This document shows, in pieces, positions 1 to 9,446 of a stretch of 64,000 bases of DNA; within the stretch, counting starts at the first letter, position 1, and every line of letters begins with the position of its first letter. The stretch comes from Devosia rhizoryzae. GTDB taxonomy: Bacteria > Pseudomonadota > Alphaproteobacteria > Rhizobiales > Devosiaceae. The notes under the pieces were generated by a model. It was not told the origin of the DNA. It searched no databases and was given only the letters and a program-made list of their open reading frames with translations. Both the position numbers and the translations under genes were made by a program. The stretch spans positions 3,410,001 to 3,474,000 of the forward strand of contig NZ_CP068046.1 of assembly GCF_016698665.1 (NCBI RefSeq), in the 5' to 3' direction.

Positions 1-708
1 CGCGATGCCAATGCCAATGCGCAGGTGGTGAGCCAGACGGCCGAAGCGGGTGGCGAGGTGATGGGCAAGGCCACCGAGGCCATGCGGCGCATCTCGGCTT
101 CTTCGGGCAAGATTTCCAACATCATCGGTCTGATCGACGACATCGCCTTCCAGACCAATCTTCTGGCACTCAACGCCTCGGTGGAAGCGGCGCGCGCCGG
201 CGATGCGGGCAAGGGTTTCGCCGTTGTGGCCGTGGAGGTGCGGCGCCTCGCACAATCGGCTGCGAGCGCCTCTGCCGATATCAAGGGGCTGATCGAGCAA
301 AGCGCCAACGAGGTCTCCGGCGGTACCAGGCTCGTGGAGGAAGCTGCCGCAAGGCTCAGCGCCATGCTGGATGCCGCCAAGAGCAATTCGAGCCTGATGG
401 ACAGCATTGCCCGCGACAGCCGCGAACAGGCCTCGGCAATCGAGGAAGTTACCGTCGCGGTGCGGCAGATGGATGAGATGACCCAGCACAATGCAGCATT
501 GGTGGAACAAACCAATGCCGCGATAGAACAGACCGAAGCGCAGGCGTCCGAGCTCGACCGGATCGTTGCGGTGTTCCGCACAGGCAGCGCGGTGGAGGTT
601 GCCGAAGCGGTGGCGGTCCCGCAGCGCAGCCCGACCGTTCGCAGTGCCGCGCGCACCTACCTCAGCCAGGGCAATGCCGCCATTTCGGCAGATTGGTCCG
701 AATTCTAA
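1..708 (+). CDS. Methyl-accepting chemotaxis protein, C-terminal part
   Basis: The reading frame is open from the first base, so the 5' end and sensory part lie outside the window. What is visible is the cytoplasmic signalling hairpin of a chemoreceptor: the highly conserved tip ([20 protein letters not shown] and then [14 protein letters not shown]) followed by the descending helix. This region docks CheW and CheA. The protein ends in DWSEF, matching the xWxxF pentapeptide that tethers CheR/CheB in receptors that adapt efficiently. It lies directly upstream of a second receptor gene with a very similar signalling domain, suggesting tandem duplication. Confidence 0.95.
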   Translation, partial: RDANANAQVVSQTAEAGGEVMGKATEAMRRISASSGKISNIIGLIDDIAFQTNLLALNASVEAARAGDAGKGFAVVAVEVRRLAQSAASASADIKGLIEQSANEVSGGTRLVEEAAARLSAMLDAAKSNSSLMDSIARDSREQASAIEEVTVAVRQMDEMTQHNAALVEQTNAAIEQTEAQASELDRIVAVFRTGSAVEVAEAVAVPQRSPTVRSAARTYLSQGNAAISADWSEF

Positions 709-733
709 GGTCCCACTCACCTTCAAAGCTTAG

Positions 734-758
734 CGCCGCCTCCAGGGGCGGCGTTTTC
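734..758 (+). terminator. Rho-independent terminator after the first chemoreceptor
   Basis: A perfect 7-bp GC stem (CGCCGCC with GGCGGCG) around a 6-nt loop is followed by TTTTCTTTT. It begins 26 nt past the stop codon. It suggests that the second receptor gene downstream has its own promoter. Confidence 0.8.
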
Positions 759-944
759 TTTTGCGGAGAATGGATTGTCCGTGTTTTGCGAAGTTCAGCG
801 TATTGATCTAAGTAGTTCGTCTTCATCTCAGAGTAATACAAATCACAATTTGTCCTTACGGATAATCTCTAGAGCGGGGGCAGGTCTCCGTTAACCAGAA
901 GTGGCCCAGTTTGAGCCCATGCCGCAGAACGGAGCGGCAATAGG

Positions 945-2693
945 GTGTTGGGAATGGGCATTTTATCTTTCGGCCGATCAGGCGCAGCCAGCAGCGACGC
1001 CGCCAAGGTGGCAGCAATGATGCGCAGCCAAGCGGTCATCGAGTTTGATCTCGATGGTACGATCATTACCGCCAACGACAACTTTCTTGAGGCCATGGGC
1101 TATGCGTTCGAGGATGTCGCTGGGCGGCATCATTCGATGTTTTGCGACGCAGAGCTTGCCGCCAGCCCCGAATACAAGGCGTTCTGGGCGCAGCTGGCCC
1201 GCGGTGAATATCAGTCGGCAGTATACCGGCGTTTCGCCAAGGGTGGGCGGGAAGTGTGGATCCAGGCTAGCTACAATCCGGTGCTGGACCGGTCCGGGAA
1301 GCCGGTGCGGGTCATCAAGTTCGCCACGGACATCACCGCGCAAATGCAGCAGGCGGCCGACCGGCAGGCGCAGATCGACGCCATTTCCCGTGTGCAGGCA
1401 GTGATTGCCTTTGACCTCGATGGCATGGTGATCGACGCCAATGAGAATTTCATGGCTACAGTCGGCTATGAGGTCGACGAGATCGTGGGTAAGCACCACG
1501 CCATGTTCTGCGACCCCGCTTATGTCAAATCCGAAGACTATCGGCGCTTCTGGGGGAAACTGCGGGCAGGTGAGTTTGTTGCCGCCGAGTTCCAGCGCTT
1601 CGGCAAGGGCGGCAAGGAAATCTGGATCCAGGCTTCCTATAATCCAATCTTTGATGCCTGCGGAAAGATCGTCAAAGTGGTGAAGTTCGCCACCGACATA
1701 ACCGAACGAAAGCGCTCGGAGGGGATCATTGCCGAACTCACCGCCTCGCTGGCCCGAATGGCCGAGGGGGACCTGGGCGGCCGGATCGATCGCAGTTTCA
1801 CCGGGCAGTACGAGGCGTTGCGGCAGGCCTTCAATACCTCGCTGACGCAGCTTGAAGAGATTGTCGCCAGCCTTCGCTCTGCTTCGGGTGCGCTGCGCAC
1901 CGCCACGTCCGAAATTCTGGCCGGGGCGAACGATCTTTCGAGCCGCACGACGCGGCAGGCCGCGACTATCGAGGAGACATCGGCTTCGGTCGAGCAGCTT
2001 TCCACCACCGTCACCGACAATGCGCGGCGCGCATCGACAGCGAGCGAAAAGGCGCGGCTGGTTGCCCGCAGCGCCACCGATGGCGGCACGGTGATGAACG
2101 AAGCCACGCAAGCCATGACGGCAATCGAAGCGTCTTCGGGCAAGATCTCCAATATCATCGGCATGATCGACGACATTGCCTTTCAGACCAATCTCCTGGC
2201 GCTCAACGCCTCGGTGGAAGCGGCGCGGGCAGGTGACGCAGGCAAAGGCTTTGCGGTGGTGGCGGTCGAAGTGCGGCGCTTGGCGCAAAGCGCCGCCGGC
2301 GCTTCGGCAGACGTCAAGGCGCTGATCGAGACCAGTGCCGGGGAAGTGCGCGCGGGCGCGCAACTTGTCGGCAAGGCAGCCGAAAAGCTCTCCGACATTC
2401 TGCTTGGTGCGGAGGAAAGCGCCGGGCTGATCGACGACATCGCCCGCGCCAATCGCGAACAGTCGAGTGCGCTCGAAGAGGTCACCATCGCCGTCCGGCA
2501 GATGGATGAAATGACCCAGCACAATGCGGCGCTGGTGGAGCAAACCAATGCAGCCATCGAGCAGACCGAAGCGCAGGCCGGCGAGCTCGACCGGATCGTG
2601 GAAGTATTCCGCATTGCCGCCCAGAAGCCCGAGCCCCGGACCGCAAGACCGCGTCTGGTCAAGGTATCCGGTGGCGGGTGGCTTGAAGCCTAG
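945..2693 (+). CDS. Soluble chemoreceptor with two PAS domains
   Basis: This 582-residue methyl-accepting protein has no membrane segment, so it probably senses a cytoplasmic or redox signal. Two PAS domains (about residues 28-132 and 150-255) are close internal repeats: both contain FDLDG, xHHx[12 protein letters not shown] and VKFATDIT. A short HAMP-like linker follows (about 265-315), then the signalling domain (about 330-560) with the conserved [20 protein letters not shown] tip. Unlike its upstream neighbour it ends in GGGWLEA and has no CheR-tethering xWxxF motif. The start may be GTG at 945 or ATG at 954. The ligand or cofactor cannot be told from sequence. Confidence 0.94.
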   Translation: MLGMGILSFGRSGAASSDAAKVAAMMRSQAVIEFDLDGTIITANDNFLEAMGYAFEDVAGRHHSMFCDAELAASPEYKAFWAQLARGEYQSAVYRRFAKGGREVWIQASYNPVLDRSGKPVRVIKFATDITAQMQQAADRQAQIDAISRVQAVIAFDLDGMVIDANENFMATVGYEVDEIVGKHHAMFCDPAYVKSEDYRRFWGKLRAGEFVAAEFQRFGKGGKEIWIQASYNPIFDACGKIVKVVKFATDITERKRSEGIIAELTASLARMAEGDLGGRIDRSFTGQYEALRQAFNTSLTQLEEIVASLRSASGALRTATSEILAGANDLSSRTTRQAATIEETSASVEQLSTTVTDNARRASTASEKARLVARSATDGGTVMNEATQAMTAIEASSGKISNIIGMIDDIAFQTNLLALNASVEAARAGDAGKGFAVVAVEVRRLAQSAAGASADVKALIETSAGEVRAGAQLVGKAAEKLSDILLGAEESAGLIDDIARANREQSSALEEVTIAVRQMDEMTQHNAALVEQTNAAIEQTEAQAGELDRIVEVFRIAAQKPEPRTARPRLVKVSGGGWLEA

Positions 2694-2750
2694 CGCGACC
2701 CGATTGCCCTTTTCTCCGTGGCGAGGCACAAGGGCGCGACGGAGACTTTC

Positions 2751-3113
2751 ATGGCACGCATTGGCCTTGTGGCGCATGACGATCGCAAAGACGAACTCTG
2801 CCGCTGGGCCGAGACGCACAAGGCGCGGCTGGCGCAACACGAGCTTTGGGGCACCGGCACGACGGGGGCGCGGGTCACGGCCGAGACCGGTCTCGCCGTG
2901 ACGCTACTGAAAAGCGGGCCGCTGGGCGGCGACCAGCAGCTGGGCGCAATGATCTGCGAGGGGCGGCTCGATGTGCTGGTGTTTTTCATCGATCCGCTTT
3001 CGGCGCAACCGCATGATGTGGACGTCAAGGCGCTGACCCGGCTCGCAACGCTCTACGACATCATGCTGGCCAACAACAAATCCACAGCAGACGCGGTTCT
3101 TGCGGCCATTTGA
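2751..3113 (+). CDS. mgsA: Methylglyoxal synthase
   Basis: It converts dihydroxyacetone phosphate to methylglyoxal and phosphate, a bypass of lower glycolysis when phosphate is limiting. The 120-residue product matches the family across its length: N-terminal IGLVAHDDRK, the phosphate-binding GTTG loop, SGPLGGDQQ, and DVLVFFIDPL carrying the catalytic aspartate. It is shorter at the C terminus than the E. coli enzyme. ATG 2751 with GGAG upstream is preferred over in-frame GTG 2718. A methylglyoxal-detoxifying GloB is encoded about 24 kb away in the same window. Confidence 0.95.
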   Translation: MARIGLVAHDDRKDELCRWAETHKARLAQHELWGTGTTGARVTAETGLAVTLLKSGPLGGDQQLGAMICEGRLDVLVFFIDPLSAQPHDVDVKALTRLATLYDIMLANNKSTADAVLAAI

Positions 3114-3218
3114 CCGAACGGAAACGTTGACCACCAGCCTTGACTATGAACAGATGCCGCAAATTTGCCGGGATTAAACCGGGCGGCATCCCTTCAGGAA
3201 ATCGGGGCTTTCAGGCAC

Positions 3219-4001
3219 TTGTCTTCCGACTTGGTTATCGACGTTCGCAACGTCTCCAAACGCTTTGGTGGTCTTCGGGCCGTCAACAACTGCTCGCTGT
3301 CGGTCCGGCGCGGCTCCATCACCGGGCTGATCGGGCCCAATGGCGCCGGCAAGTCGACGTTGTTCAACATGGTGGCCGGCAATATCACGCCCGATGAGGG
3401 ACAGGTAATCTTCGACGGTCAGGACGTGACCGGCTGGAAGCCGTTCGAGCTCTTCCGCGTCGGCATGCTGCGCACTTTCCAGATCGCGCATGAATTCGGC
3501 CAGATGACGGCGCTCGAAAACCTGATGATGGTGCCGGGCGACCAGCCGGGAGAGCATCTGATCGATACCTGGTTCCGTCCGCGTCTCGTCAAGTCGCGCG
3601 AAATCGAGGTGCGCAAGAAGGCGCTCGACGTTATCGATTTTTTGAAACTCGGCCACGTGCGCGACGAGCTGGCCGGCAATCTTTCCGGCGGCCAGAAGAA
3701 GCTGCTCGAGCTTGGCCGCACCATGATGGTGGATGCCAAGGTGGTGCTGCTCGACGAGGTGGCGGCGGGCGTCAACAAGACGCTGCTCAACGATCTTGCC
3801 GGCAATATCGAGCGCATGAACAGTGAGCTCGGCTACACCTTCTTCGTCATCGAGCACGACATGGACTTGATCGGCCGGCTCTGCGACCCGGTGATCGTCA
3901 TGGCGCAGGGCGAAAAGATTGCCGAGGGTCCGATGGCCGAAATCCGTGCCAATCCGGCAATCGTCGAGGCCTATTTCGGCACTCCGGTGGAGGTGGCGTA
4001 G
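3219..4001 (+). CDS. livG: Branched-chain amino acid-type ABC transporter ATPase (LivG-like)
   Basis: This is the first ATP-hydrolysing subunit of a hydrophobic amino acid uptake (HAAT) importer. It has Walker A GPNGAGKST, signature LSGGQKKLLELGR, Walker B VVLLDEVAAGVN and the switch histidine in FFVIEHDMD. The start is uncertain: TTG 3219 gives the family-typical N terminus (SSDLVIDVRNVSKRFGG), while TTG 3165 would add 18 residues; neither has a strong ribosome-binding site. The stop is directly followed by the ATG of livF, and four liv genes run together as one operon. Confidence 0.92.
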   Translation: MSSDLVIDVRNVSKRFGGLRAVNNCSLSVRRGSITGLIGPNGAGKSTLFNMVAGNITPDEGQVIFDGQDVTGWKPFELFRVGMLRTFQIAHEFGQMTALENLMMVPGDQPGEHLIDTWFRPRLVKSREIEVRKKALDVIDFLKLGHVRDELAGNLSGGQKKLLELGRTMMVDAKVVLLDEVAAGVNKTLLNDLAGNIERMNSELGYTFFVIEHDMDLIGRLCDPVIVMAQGEKIAEGPMAEIRANPAIVEAYFGTPVEVA

Positions 4002-4706
4002 ATGGCCCTGATTGAACTCAAGCAAGTCGTCGGCGGGTACGGCGGCGCGCCGATCCTCAATGGCGTCAACATCGCTATCGAAAAGACTGATATCGGTGTG
4101 ATCGTCGGGCCGAATGGCGCCGGCAAGTCGACGACGCTCAAGGCCATCTTCGGTCTGCTCAAGGTCACCGGCGGCACGATCGATTTCGGTGGCGAGAACA
4201 TCGCCAATTCGCTGCCGGACAAGCTCGTGCCCAAGGGACTGAGCTTCGTGCCGCAGGAAAAGAACGTCTTTACCTCTATGAACGTCGAGGAAAACCTCGA
4301 AATGGGCGCCTTCACGCGGCGCGACGATTTCCGCCAGACCATGAACTGGGTCTATGGGATGTTTCCGGTGCTGGCTGAGAAGCGGCGGCAGCCCGCGGGC
4401 GAGCTTTCCGGCGGGCAGCGGCAGATGGTGGCGATGGGCCGGGCGCTGATGAGCAAGCCTAGCCTCTTGATGCTGGACGAACCATCGGCGGGGCTTTCGC
4501 CGCGCTATGTGATCGAGATTTTCGAGACCATCCAGCGTGTCAACAAGGAAGGCGTCGGCATCCTGATGGTCGAGCAGAATGCCCGCCAAGCGCTGGCCTT
4601 CGCCAGCAAGGGCTTTGTGCTCGCGCAGGGGCAGAATCGTTTCACTGGCACCGGACCCGAACTGATCGCCGATCCCGAAGTCGCCAAAAGCTTTCTGGGG
4701 GGCTAG
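4002..4706 (+). CDS. livF: Branched-chain amino acid-type ABC transporter ATPase (LivF-like)
   Basis: This is the second ATPase of the same importer (234 residues, normal for LivF). Walker A is GPNGAGKST, signature LSGGQRQMVAMGR, Walker B LLMLDEPSAGLSP, and the H-loop position is replaced by Gln in LMVEQNARQ, which is usual in LivF. The ATG abuts the livG stop codon with no gap and livH begins 3 nt after its stop, so the subunits are probably made in coupled amounts. Confidence 0.95.
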   Translation: MALIELKQVVGGYGGAPILNGVNIAIEKTDIGVIVGPNGAGKSTTLKAIFGLLKVTGGTIDFGGENIANSLPDKLVPKGLSFVPQEKNVFTSMNVEENLEMGAFTRRDDFRQTMNWVYGMFPVLAEKRRQPAGELSGGQRQMVAMGRALMSKPSLLMLDEPSAGLSPRYVIEIFETIQRVNKEGVGILMVEQNARQALAFASKGFVLAQGQNRFTGTGPELIADPEVAKSFLGG

Positions 4707-4709
4707 GCC

Positions 4710-5717
4710 GTGGACGAACTTATTTTCTTTATCAACCGCGTGCTTATTTCCGGCACCGTGCTCGGCTCGATCTATGCGCTGGGCGCGATCGGCGTGACGC
4801 TGATCTTCGGCATCCTGCGCTTTGCCCATTTTGCCCATGGCGACATGATGACCCTGGGTGCCTTTATCTCCTTCCTCCTTGCCACAGCTTTGGCCGCTGC
4901 CGGCATCATCCTGCCGCTGCCGATGGGCTTTGTGGTCCTGCCTGTCGCCATGGTGATCACCGCCATACTGGCGCTTGGCATCGACAAGGGCTTTTACGCG
5001 CCCTTGCGGTCACGCGGCGCCAAACCGGTAACGCTGCTGATCGCTTCAATCGGCGTGACGCTGATGATGCAAGGCCTTATTCGCCTTGTGTTCGGCACCA
5101 GCACGCAGACCATGTATGTGGCCGGCGAGACCAAGGACATCTTTCGCTTCGACATGGCTTGGGCCGGCGGTTCGCGCCCGATCAGCGTCACCGAGCCGCA
5201 GCTGATCATGTTTGTCGTCACGGCGATCCTGGTGCTAGCGCTCCACCTTTTCCTCACCCGCTCACGCCTCGGCAAAGCGATGCGCGCCATGTCCGACAAT
5301 GCGCCACTGGCTCAGGTTTCGGGCATCAACACGGCTCTGGTCGTGCGTGTCACCTGGATTATCGCGGGTGCGCTCGCCTGCGTTGCGGGCACCATGCTGG
5401 CGCTCGACGTGGCGCTGATGCCGGACCTAGCGTTCAACATTGTCCTTCCCATCTTTGCCGCGGCGATCGTTGGTGGGCTGGGGCATACCTATGGCGCAAT
5501 CGTGGGTGGTTTCCTGATCGCCTTTGCCGAGACGCTGGCGGTGTTCAACTGGACTGCGGTGCTCCGCCCGCTGAACGGAATCCTGCCCGAGGGCATGGCG
5601 CTGCCGGCGAACCTGGCACTGGTGCCGACCGAATATAAATTGACCGTGGCCTTCGTAATTCTCGTGGTTACGCTTCTCGTGCGGCCCACGGGTATCTTCA
5701 AGGGAGCCTCGTCATGA
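4710..5717 (+). CDS. livH: Branched-chain amino acid-type ABC permease (LivH-like)
   Basis: It is an inner-membrane permease of the HAAT family, 335 residues, with about eight hydrophobic segments. The N-terminal GTVLGSIYALGAIGVTLIFGILRFAHFAHGD stretch is represented here by the recognisable motifs GSIYALGAIG and FAHFAHGD typical of LivH. The start is GTG 4710. The last codon and stop overlap livM by 4 nt (ATGA). The substrate could be leucine-type amino acids, but urea, amides or short peptides are also carried by this family, so specificity is not proven. Confidence 0.94.
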   Translation: MDELIFFINRVLISGTVLGSIYALGAIGVTLIFGILRFAHFAHGDMMTLGAFISFLLATALAAAGIILPLPMGFVVLPVAMVITAILALGIDKGFYAPLRSRGAKPVTLLIASIGVTLMMQGLIRLVFGTSTQTMYVAGETKDIFRFDMAWAGGSRPISVTEPQLIMFVVTAILVLALHLFLTRSRLGKAMRAMSDNAPLAQVSGINTALVVRVTWIIAGALACVAGTMLALDVALMPDLAFNIVLPIFAAAIVGGLGHTYGAIVGGFLIAFAETLAVFNWTAVLRPLNGILPEGMALPANLALVPTEYKLTVAFVILVVTLLVRPTGIFKGASS

Positions 5718-7033
5718 GCGCTGCTTCCACCCAGACGCGCTTTCTCGATACCATGCTTGGCCGCGGGCTGATGCTGTTTGCGGCAATGTTCGTCCTTGTC
5801 GTCGTTGTCGGCATCACCCAGGGCGCGGCTTCGCTCTCGCTAATCCTGGTGCAGGCCACCGCCTTTGCGCTGATCGCGCTTGGCCTCAACATCCAATGGG
5901 GCTATGGCGGACTTTTCAACTTTGCCATCATGGGCTTCCTCATGGTGGGCGGCGCCTCGACGGTGTTCCTATCCTATCCCGTTAATCCCGACTTCTGGAA
6001 CAGCGATGGCCCGATGATGCTGGGCCGCGCGCTCGCCGCCTTCGTGATCGGTGTCGCCCTTGTGATGCTGGCACGGCGCGCCGATCGCATCGGCATTCGC
6101 GGCAAGTGGAAAACCGCGCTTGTCGTTCTCGCCTGGTTTGCCGGTTACATCATCTACCGCACTCAGATCGATCCGGCGGCCGCCTATATCGAATCCACTG
6201 CCGGTTTCGTTGGTGGTCTTGGCCTTCATCCCATGCTGGGCTGGGCCTTTGGTGGCCTCGTTTCGGCGGTCATCGCCTATTTCATCGGCAAAATCAGCCT
6301 TGGCCTGCGCACCGATTACCTTGCCATCGCGACGATCGGCATTTCGGAAATCTTGCGTGCGCTGATCAAGAACATGGACTGGCTGACGCGCGGCACCATG
6401 ACCGTCTCGCCCATGCCTTGGCCGACGCCACTGCCGCAGGCGCTGCAGGCGCAGGGTTTTTCCATCCCTGACAGCTTCGTCTTTGCGCGTCTAAGCTTTC
6501 TGGTGGTCGCGGTTATCGTGCTGGCCGTGGCCTTCGTCCTTGTACAACGCGCTTATGGCGCGCCGTGGGGCCGCATGATGCGGGCCATCCGCGACAACCA
6601 CATTTCGGCCGGTTCGATGGGCAAGGATGTGACCGGGCGCCAGCTTGAGCTCTTTATCTTCGGTTCGGTGCTGATGGGGATCGGCGGGGCAATCCTGAGT
6701 ACCTTTACCCAGATATTTGACCCGTCCGGTTTCCAGCCGATCAATCACACCTTCATGCTGTGGGTGATGGTGATCGTCGGTGGCGCCGGCAATAACTGGG
6801 GCGTCGTGCTTGGCGCATTCCTGATCTACATCGTCTGGGTCATTTCCGATCCTGTGGCACAGCTGATCTTCCTCAACCTTTCCGCCCTGGGCGAAAACCT
6901 TGGTTGGGGGGCTATTCCCGAGATCAGCTCTCGTGCGCTTCAGGCCCGCGTCTTTGTGCTCGGGGTCGTGATCACCCTTGCGCTGCGCTATGCACCGCGC
7001 GGCCTCTTGCCTGAAGTGGTGAGGCGAGGCTAA
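5714..7033 (+). CDS. livM: Branched-chain amino acid-type ABC permease (LivM-like)
   Basis: This is the second permease subunit (439 residues), at the long end for LivM because of extra hydrophobic sequence in the first half (roughly residues 85-155). Family motifs include ALGLNIQWGYGGLFNFAIMG and GLRTDYLAIATIGISEILR. Its ATG overlaps the livH stop. The TAA stop forms the exact loop of a 7-bp hairpin (7024-7040), after which no T-tract follows. The gene is convergent with the SDR gene downstream. Confidence 0.94.
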   Translation: MSAASTQTRFLDTMLGRGLMLFAAMFVLVVVVGITQGAASLSLILVQATAFALIALGLNIQWGYGGLFNFAIMGFLMVGGASTVFLSYPVNPDFWNSDGPMMLGRALAAFVIGVALVMLARRADRIGIRGKWKTALVVLAWFAGYIIYRTQIDPAAAYIESTAGFVGGLGLHPMLGWAFGGLVSAVIAYFIGKISLGLRTDYLAIATIGISEILRALIKNMDWLTRGTMTVSPMPWPTPLPQALQAQGFSIPDSFVFARLSFLVVAVIVLAVAFVLVQRAYGAPWGRMMRAIRDNHISAGSMGKDVTGRQLELFIFGSVLMGIGGAILSTFTQIFDPSGFQPINHTFMLWVMVIVGGAGNNWGVVLGAFLIYIVWVISDPVAQLIFLNLSALGENLGWGAIPEISSRALQARVFVLGVVITLALRYAPRGLLPEVVRRG

Positions 7034-7040
7034 GCCTCGC
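7024..7040. other. Hairpin enclosing the livM stop codon
   Basis: GCGAGGC and GCCTCGC form a perfect 7-bp stem whose 3-nt loop is the livM TAA stop. No T-run follows, so a simple intrinsic terminator is unlikely. A second small hairpin (CCCGGC/GCCGGG, 7075-7091) lies just downstream and resembles dispersed intergenic repeats of alphaproteobacteria. Confidence 0.5.
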
Positions 7041-7122
7041 TGACATCCAGAGTCGTCATAAACTCGATTGTTGCCCCGGCCTTTAGCCGGGCTCATCCTA
7101 AGATCTTCAACGTCTTGCCGGT

Positions 7123-8049
7123 CTATCCGACGGGATAGACCGCATTGGTCAATCGCTCCGATTCCTCCCACAAGCGGCCTGCGACGGCCATATCGCTTGC
7201 GGCCCGCGGCTCCTTGCTCGGGGCAGGCTTGCCCTTCATGCCCATGAAGTCCTTGGGGCCCCAATAGTCGCCATTGCGGGCGCCCGGTTCTGTCGCCGCG
7301 ACGACCAGCGGCAGGGCGCCATCGGCGGCGGAGTGGGAGAATAACGGGTTGAGCAGCATCCCGAAAACACCGGCCACTCCCCCTTCGCCGGGACCATTGG
7401 CGACGAGGTTGGTGCGCGCAAGGCCAGGATGGGCCGCGACCGAGGTTATGTTCCAGCCAAACTGCTCGCTGCGCCGGCCCAGCTCGTGCATGAACAAGAG
7501 GTTGGAGAGCTTGGACTGTCCATAAACCCTCATGGGGCTGTAGCTGCGCTCATGCTGGAGGTCGGCGAAATTGATCTGCCCGAAGCGGGCTGCGATGCTG
7601 GCAACGGAGACCACGCGCGGCGCCTGCGCCTTGAGCAGCAGCGGCAGCAAGCGGCCGGTCAGCGCGAAATGGGCCAGATGGTTGGTGCCGAACTGAAGCT
7701 CGAAGCCATCGGCCGTGGTCTGGCGCTGGCGCGGCGCCATGACGCCGGCATTGTTGATCAGGATATCGAGGCGCTCATAAAGCGCTGAAATGCGGGCGGC
7801 GCCAGCCGCGACTGATGCCAGGTCACCCAGGTCGATCTGCTCGAAAGCAAGCTTGCCGCGGGGCCTGGTCTCGGCAATGGCACGCGTCGCCTCGGCGGTT
7901 TTGTCAGGATTGCGCCCGATCAGGATGACATGCGCGCCGGCGCCGGCCAGCATGCGCGCTGCTTCAAGGCCCAATCCACCGGTTGCACCGGTCACTGCGG
8001 CGATCTTGCCGGAAAGGTCAGGAATGTCTTTGGGTTCGGTGATGGCCAT
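7123..8049 (-). CDS. SDR-family oxidoreductase
   Basis: This short-chain dehydrogenase/reductase (308 residues) resembles retinol-dehydrogenase or WW-domain-oxidoreductase-like SDRs. It shows the cofactor-binding TGATGGLG glycine motif near residue 20, the NNAG motif, the catalytic Ser in VVSVASIAA and the YGQSK Tyr/Lys pair. An Arg after the first strand (IGRNPDK) favours NADP(H). The substrate is unknown. It lies downstream of the livJ-like gene in the same direction but beyond its terminator, and is convergent with livM. Confidence 0.88.
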   Translation of the reverse strand: MAITEPKDIPDLSGKIAAVTGATGGLGLEAARMLAGAGAHVILIGRNPDKTAEATRAIAETRPRGKLAFEQIDLGDLASVAAGAARISALYERLDILINNAGVMAPRQRQTTADGFELQFGTNHLAHFALTGRLLPLLLKAQAPRVVSVASIAARFGQINFADLQHERSYSPMRVYGQSKLSNLLFMHELGRRSEQFGWNITSVAAHPGLARTNLVANGPGEGGVAGVFGMLLNPLFSHSAADGALPLVVAATEPGARNGDYWGPKDFMGMKGKPAPSKEPRAASDMAVAGRLWEESERLTNAVYPVG

Positions 8050-8102
8050 GCGGAACTCCTTGGGTTTGGAGAACGGAGGCCCGCGCGGATGGTTCAGAAA
8101 CG

Positions 8103-8130
8103 AAAAGGCCCGGGCAGGATGCCCGGGCCT
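8103..8130 (-). terminator. Rho-independent terminator of the livJ-like gene
   Basis: A perfect 10-bp stem (AGGCCCGGGC with GCCCGGGCCT, loop ATCCT on the minus strand) is followed on the minus strand by TTTTCG. It lies 24 nt past the livJ-like stop and separates that gene from the SDR gene. Confidence 0.85.
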
Positions 8131-8153
8131 CGGAATGATCAGCTTGATCGAAA

Positions 8154-9356
8154 TTAGTCGATCAGGCCCTTGTTCACAACGGTGCCGCCTTCGACCACGA
8201 AGTAGTTGATGGCTCCGGCGACGTCGCCGACGTCATCGAACTCGATGTTGCCCGAAGCGCCTTCATAGTTGATGTCGGTACCGGCAGCGATCAGTTCTTT
8301 GGCCTTGGACCATTCACCCGGAAGAATGGTTTCGCCGGGTGCATTGGCGACTTCGCGCAGCGCAGCCGAGATGCCGTCGCGGTCGAGCGAGCCCGACTTT
8401 TCAATTGCGAGGCCGAGCAGGAACACGGCGTCGTAGGAGTTGGTGACATAGGTTGCAGCCGGGTCCTGGTCAGCAGCTTCTGCAAGGGCGACCAGCGCGT
8501 CGTAGGACGGGCCGGCAGCGGCGGCAGCCTGGGTCAGGATCATGCCTTCAAGGTTTGCAGCGTCGCGGGTTGCGAGCAGTGCATCGCCGGCCATGCCGTC
8601 GCCGCCCATGAAGAGGTCGAACGTACCGGCTTCCACAGCCTGGTTGAGGATCGCGCCGCCGCCGGCATTTTCGTAACCGTAAATCACGAGCGTGGTGGCG
8701 CCGGTTGCTTCGATCTGGCCAATTTCGGGACGGTAGTCAGCCTTGCCGTCTTCGTGGGCAACGCTGGCGAGCACGGTGCCGCCACCAGCTGCGAAAGCGT
8801 CCGAGAACGCAGTGGCAAGGCCAGAGCCGTAATCGTTGTTGACATAGGTGACGCCGACTTCAGTGACGCCCTGGGCGATCAGCAGTTCGGCGGCCTTGAC
8901 GCCCTGGATGGAGTCCGGAACGACGTTGCGGAAGACCAGGTCGTTGTCTTCGAGTTCGGCAACGGCCGGAGCGGTCGACGCGGGCGAGATCATCACAACA
9001 TTGCCGGCAATCGCGGAGCCGTTGGCGCCGGCAATGGTGGAGCCGGAGCAAAAGCCGCCAAAAATGGCGAGGACGTTTTCGGCATTGACCAGACGGTCGG
9101 CTGCCGGGCCGGCCGTGCCAGCGTCGCAACCACTGTCGGCAACAACCGAGGTCAGGTCCTGGCCGTCGAGAATGCCGCCCTGTTCATTGATGTTGGCGAT
9201 GGCGAGGTTGCCGCCGTCGACCATGCCGGGCGCGAAGCCGGCGATGCCGCCGGTGACGTCGGCGAGAAAGCCGATCTTGGCTTCCTGGGCCAGTGCCGGG
9301 GCGGCAATGGTCAGGGTGGTGGCGGCGACCGCAAGGGTCAGGGTTTTCTTGAACAT
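8154..9356 (-). CDS. livJ: Periplasmic branched-chain amino acid-type substrate-binding protein
   Basis: This 400-residue type I periplasmic binding protein starts with a clear signal peptide (MFKKTLTLAVAATTLTIAAPALA-like, cleavage after ALA). The mature part begins EAKIGFLADVTGG, as in LivJ-family receptors. It probably delivers substrate to the LivGFHM importer, though it is on the opposite strand and separated by an SDR gene. ATG 9356 is preceded on its strand by AGAGGGA at good spacing; the open frame extends upstream but only as leader. Strong expression is likely because it has its own terminator. Confidence 0.93.
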   Translation of the reverse strand: MFKKTLTLAVAATTLTIAAPALAQEAKIGFLADVTGGIAGFAPGMVDGGNLAIANINEQGGILDGQDLTSVVADSGCDAGTAGPAADRLVNAENVLAIFGGFCSGSTIAGANGSAIAGNVVMISPASTAPAVAELEDNDLVFRNVVPDSIQGVKAAELLIAQGVTEVGVTYVNNDYGSGLATAFSDAFAAGGGTVLASVAHEDGKADYRPEIGQIEATGATTLVIYGYENAGGGAILNQAVEAGTFDLFMGGDGMAGDALLATRDAANLEGMILTQAAAAAGPSYDALVALAEAADQDPAATYVTNSYDAVFLLGLAIEKSGSLDRDGISAALREVANAPGETILPGEWSKAKELIAAGTDINYEGASGNIEFDDVGDVAGAINYFVVEGGTVVNKGLID

Positions 9357-9426
9357 GGACGTCCCTCTGGTTCGGTTGCCCGCGGACAGGCCTTTTGGCC
9401 CCTTCTTCTGGCGCGCAACGATATCG

Positions 9427-9446
9427 GGGGCGCCATGGGGCGCCCC
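9427..9446. other. GC hairpin in the divergent livJ leader
   Basis: GGGGCGCC and GGCGCCCC form a perfect 8-bp stem with a 4-nt loop, about 70-90 nt upstream of the livJ-like start. It could be a regulator-binding palindrome or a leader hairpin in the livJ mRNA. No T-tract follows on either strand. Confidence 0.45.

Noticed and set aside
978..2840. 620-residue open frame antisense to the second chemoreceptor
   Set aside because: Its codons are the complement of a well-supported receptor gene; the product has no recognisable domain and GC-rich DNA gives such frames readily.
3174..4838. 554-residue open frame antisense to livG and livF
   Set aside because: It spans two genes with clear ABC motifs on the other strand and has no protein-like motif.
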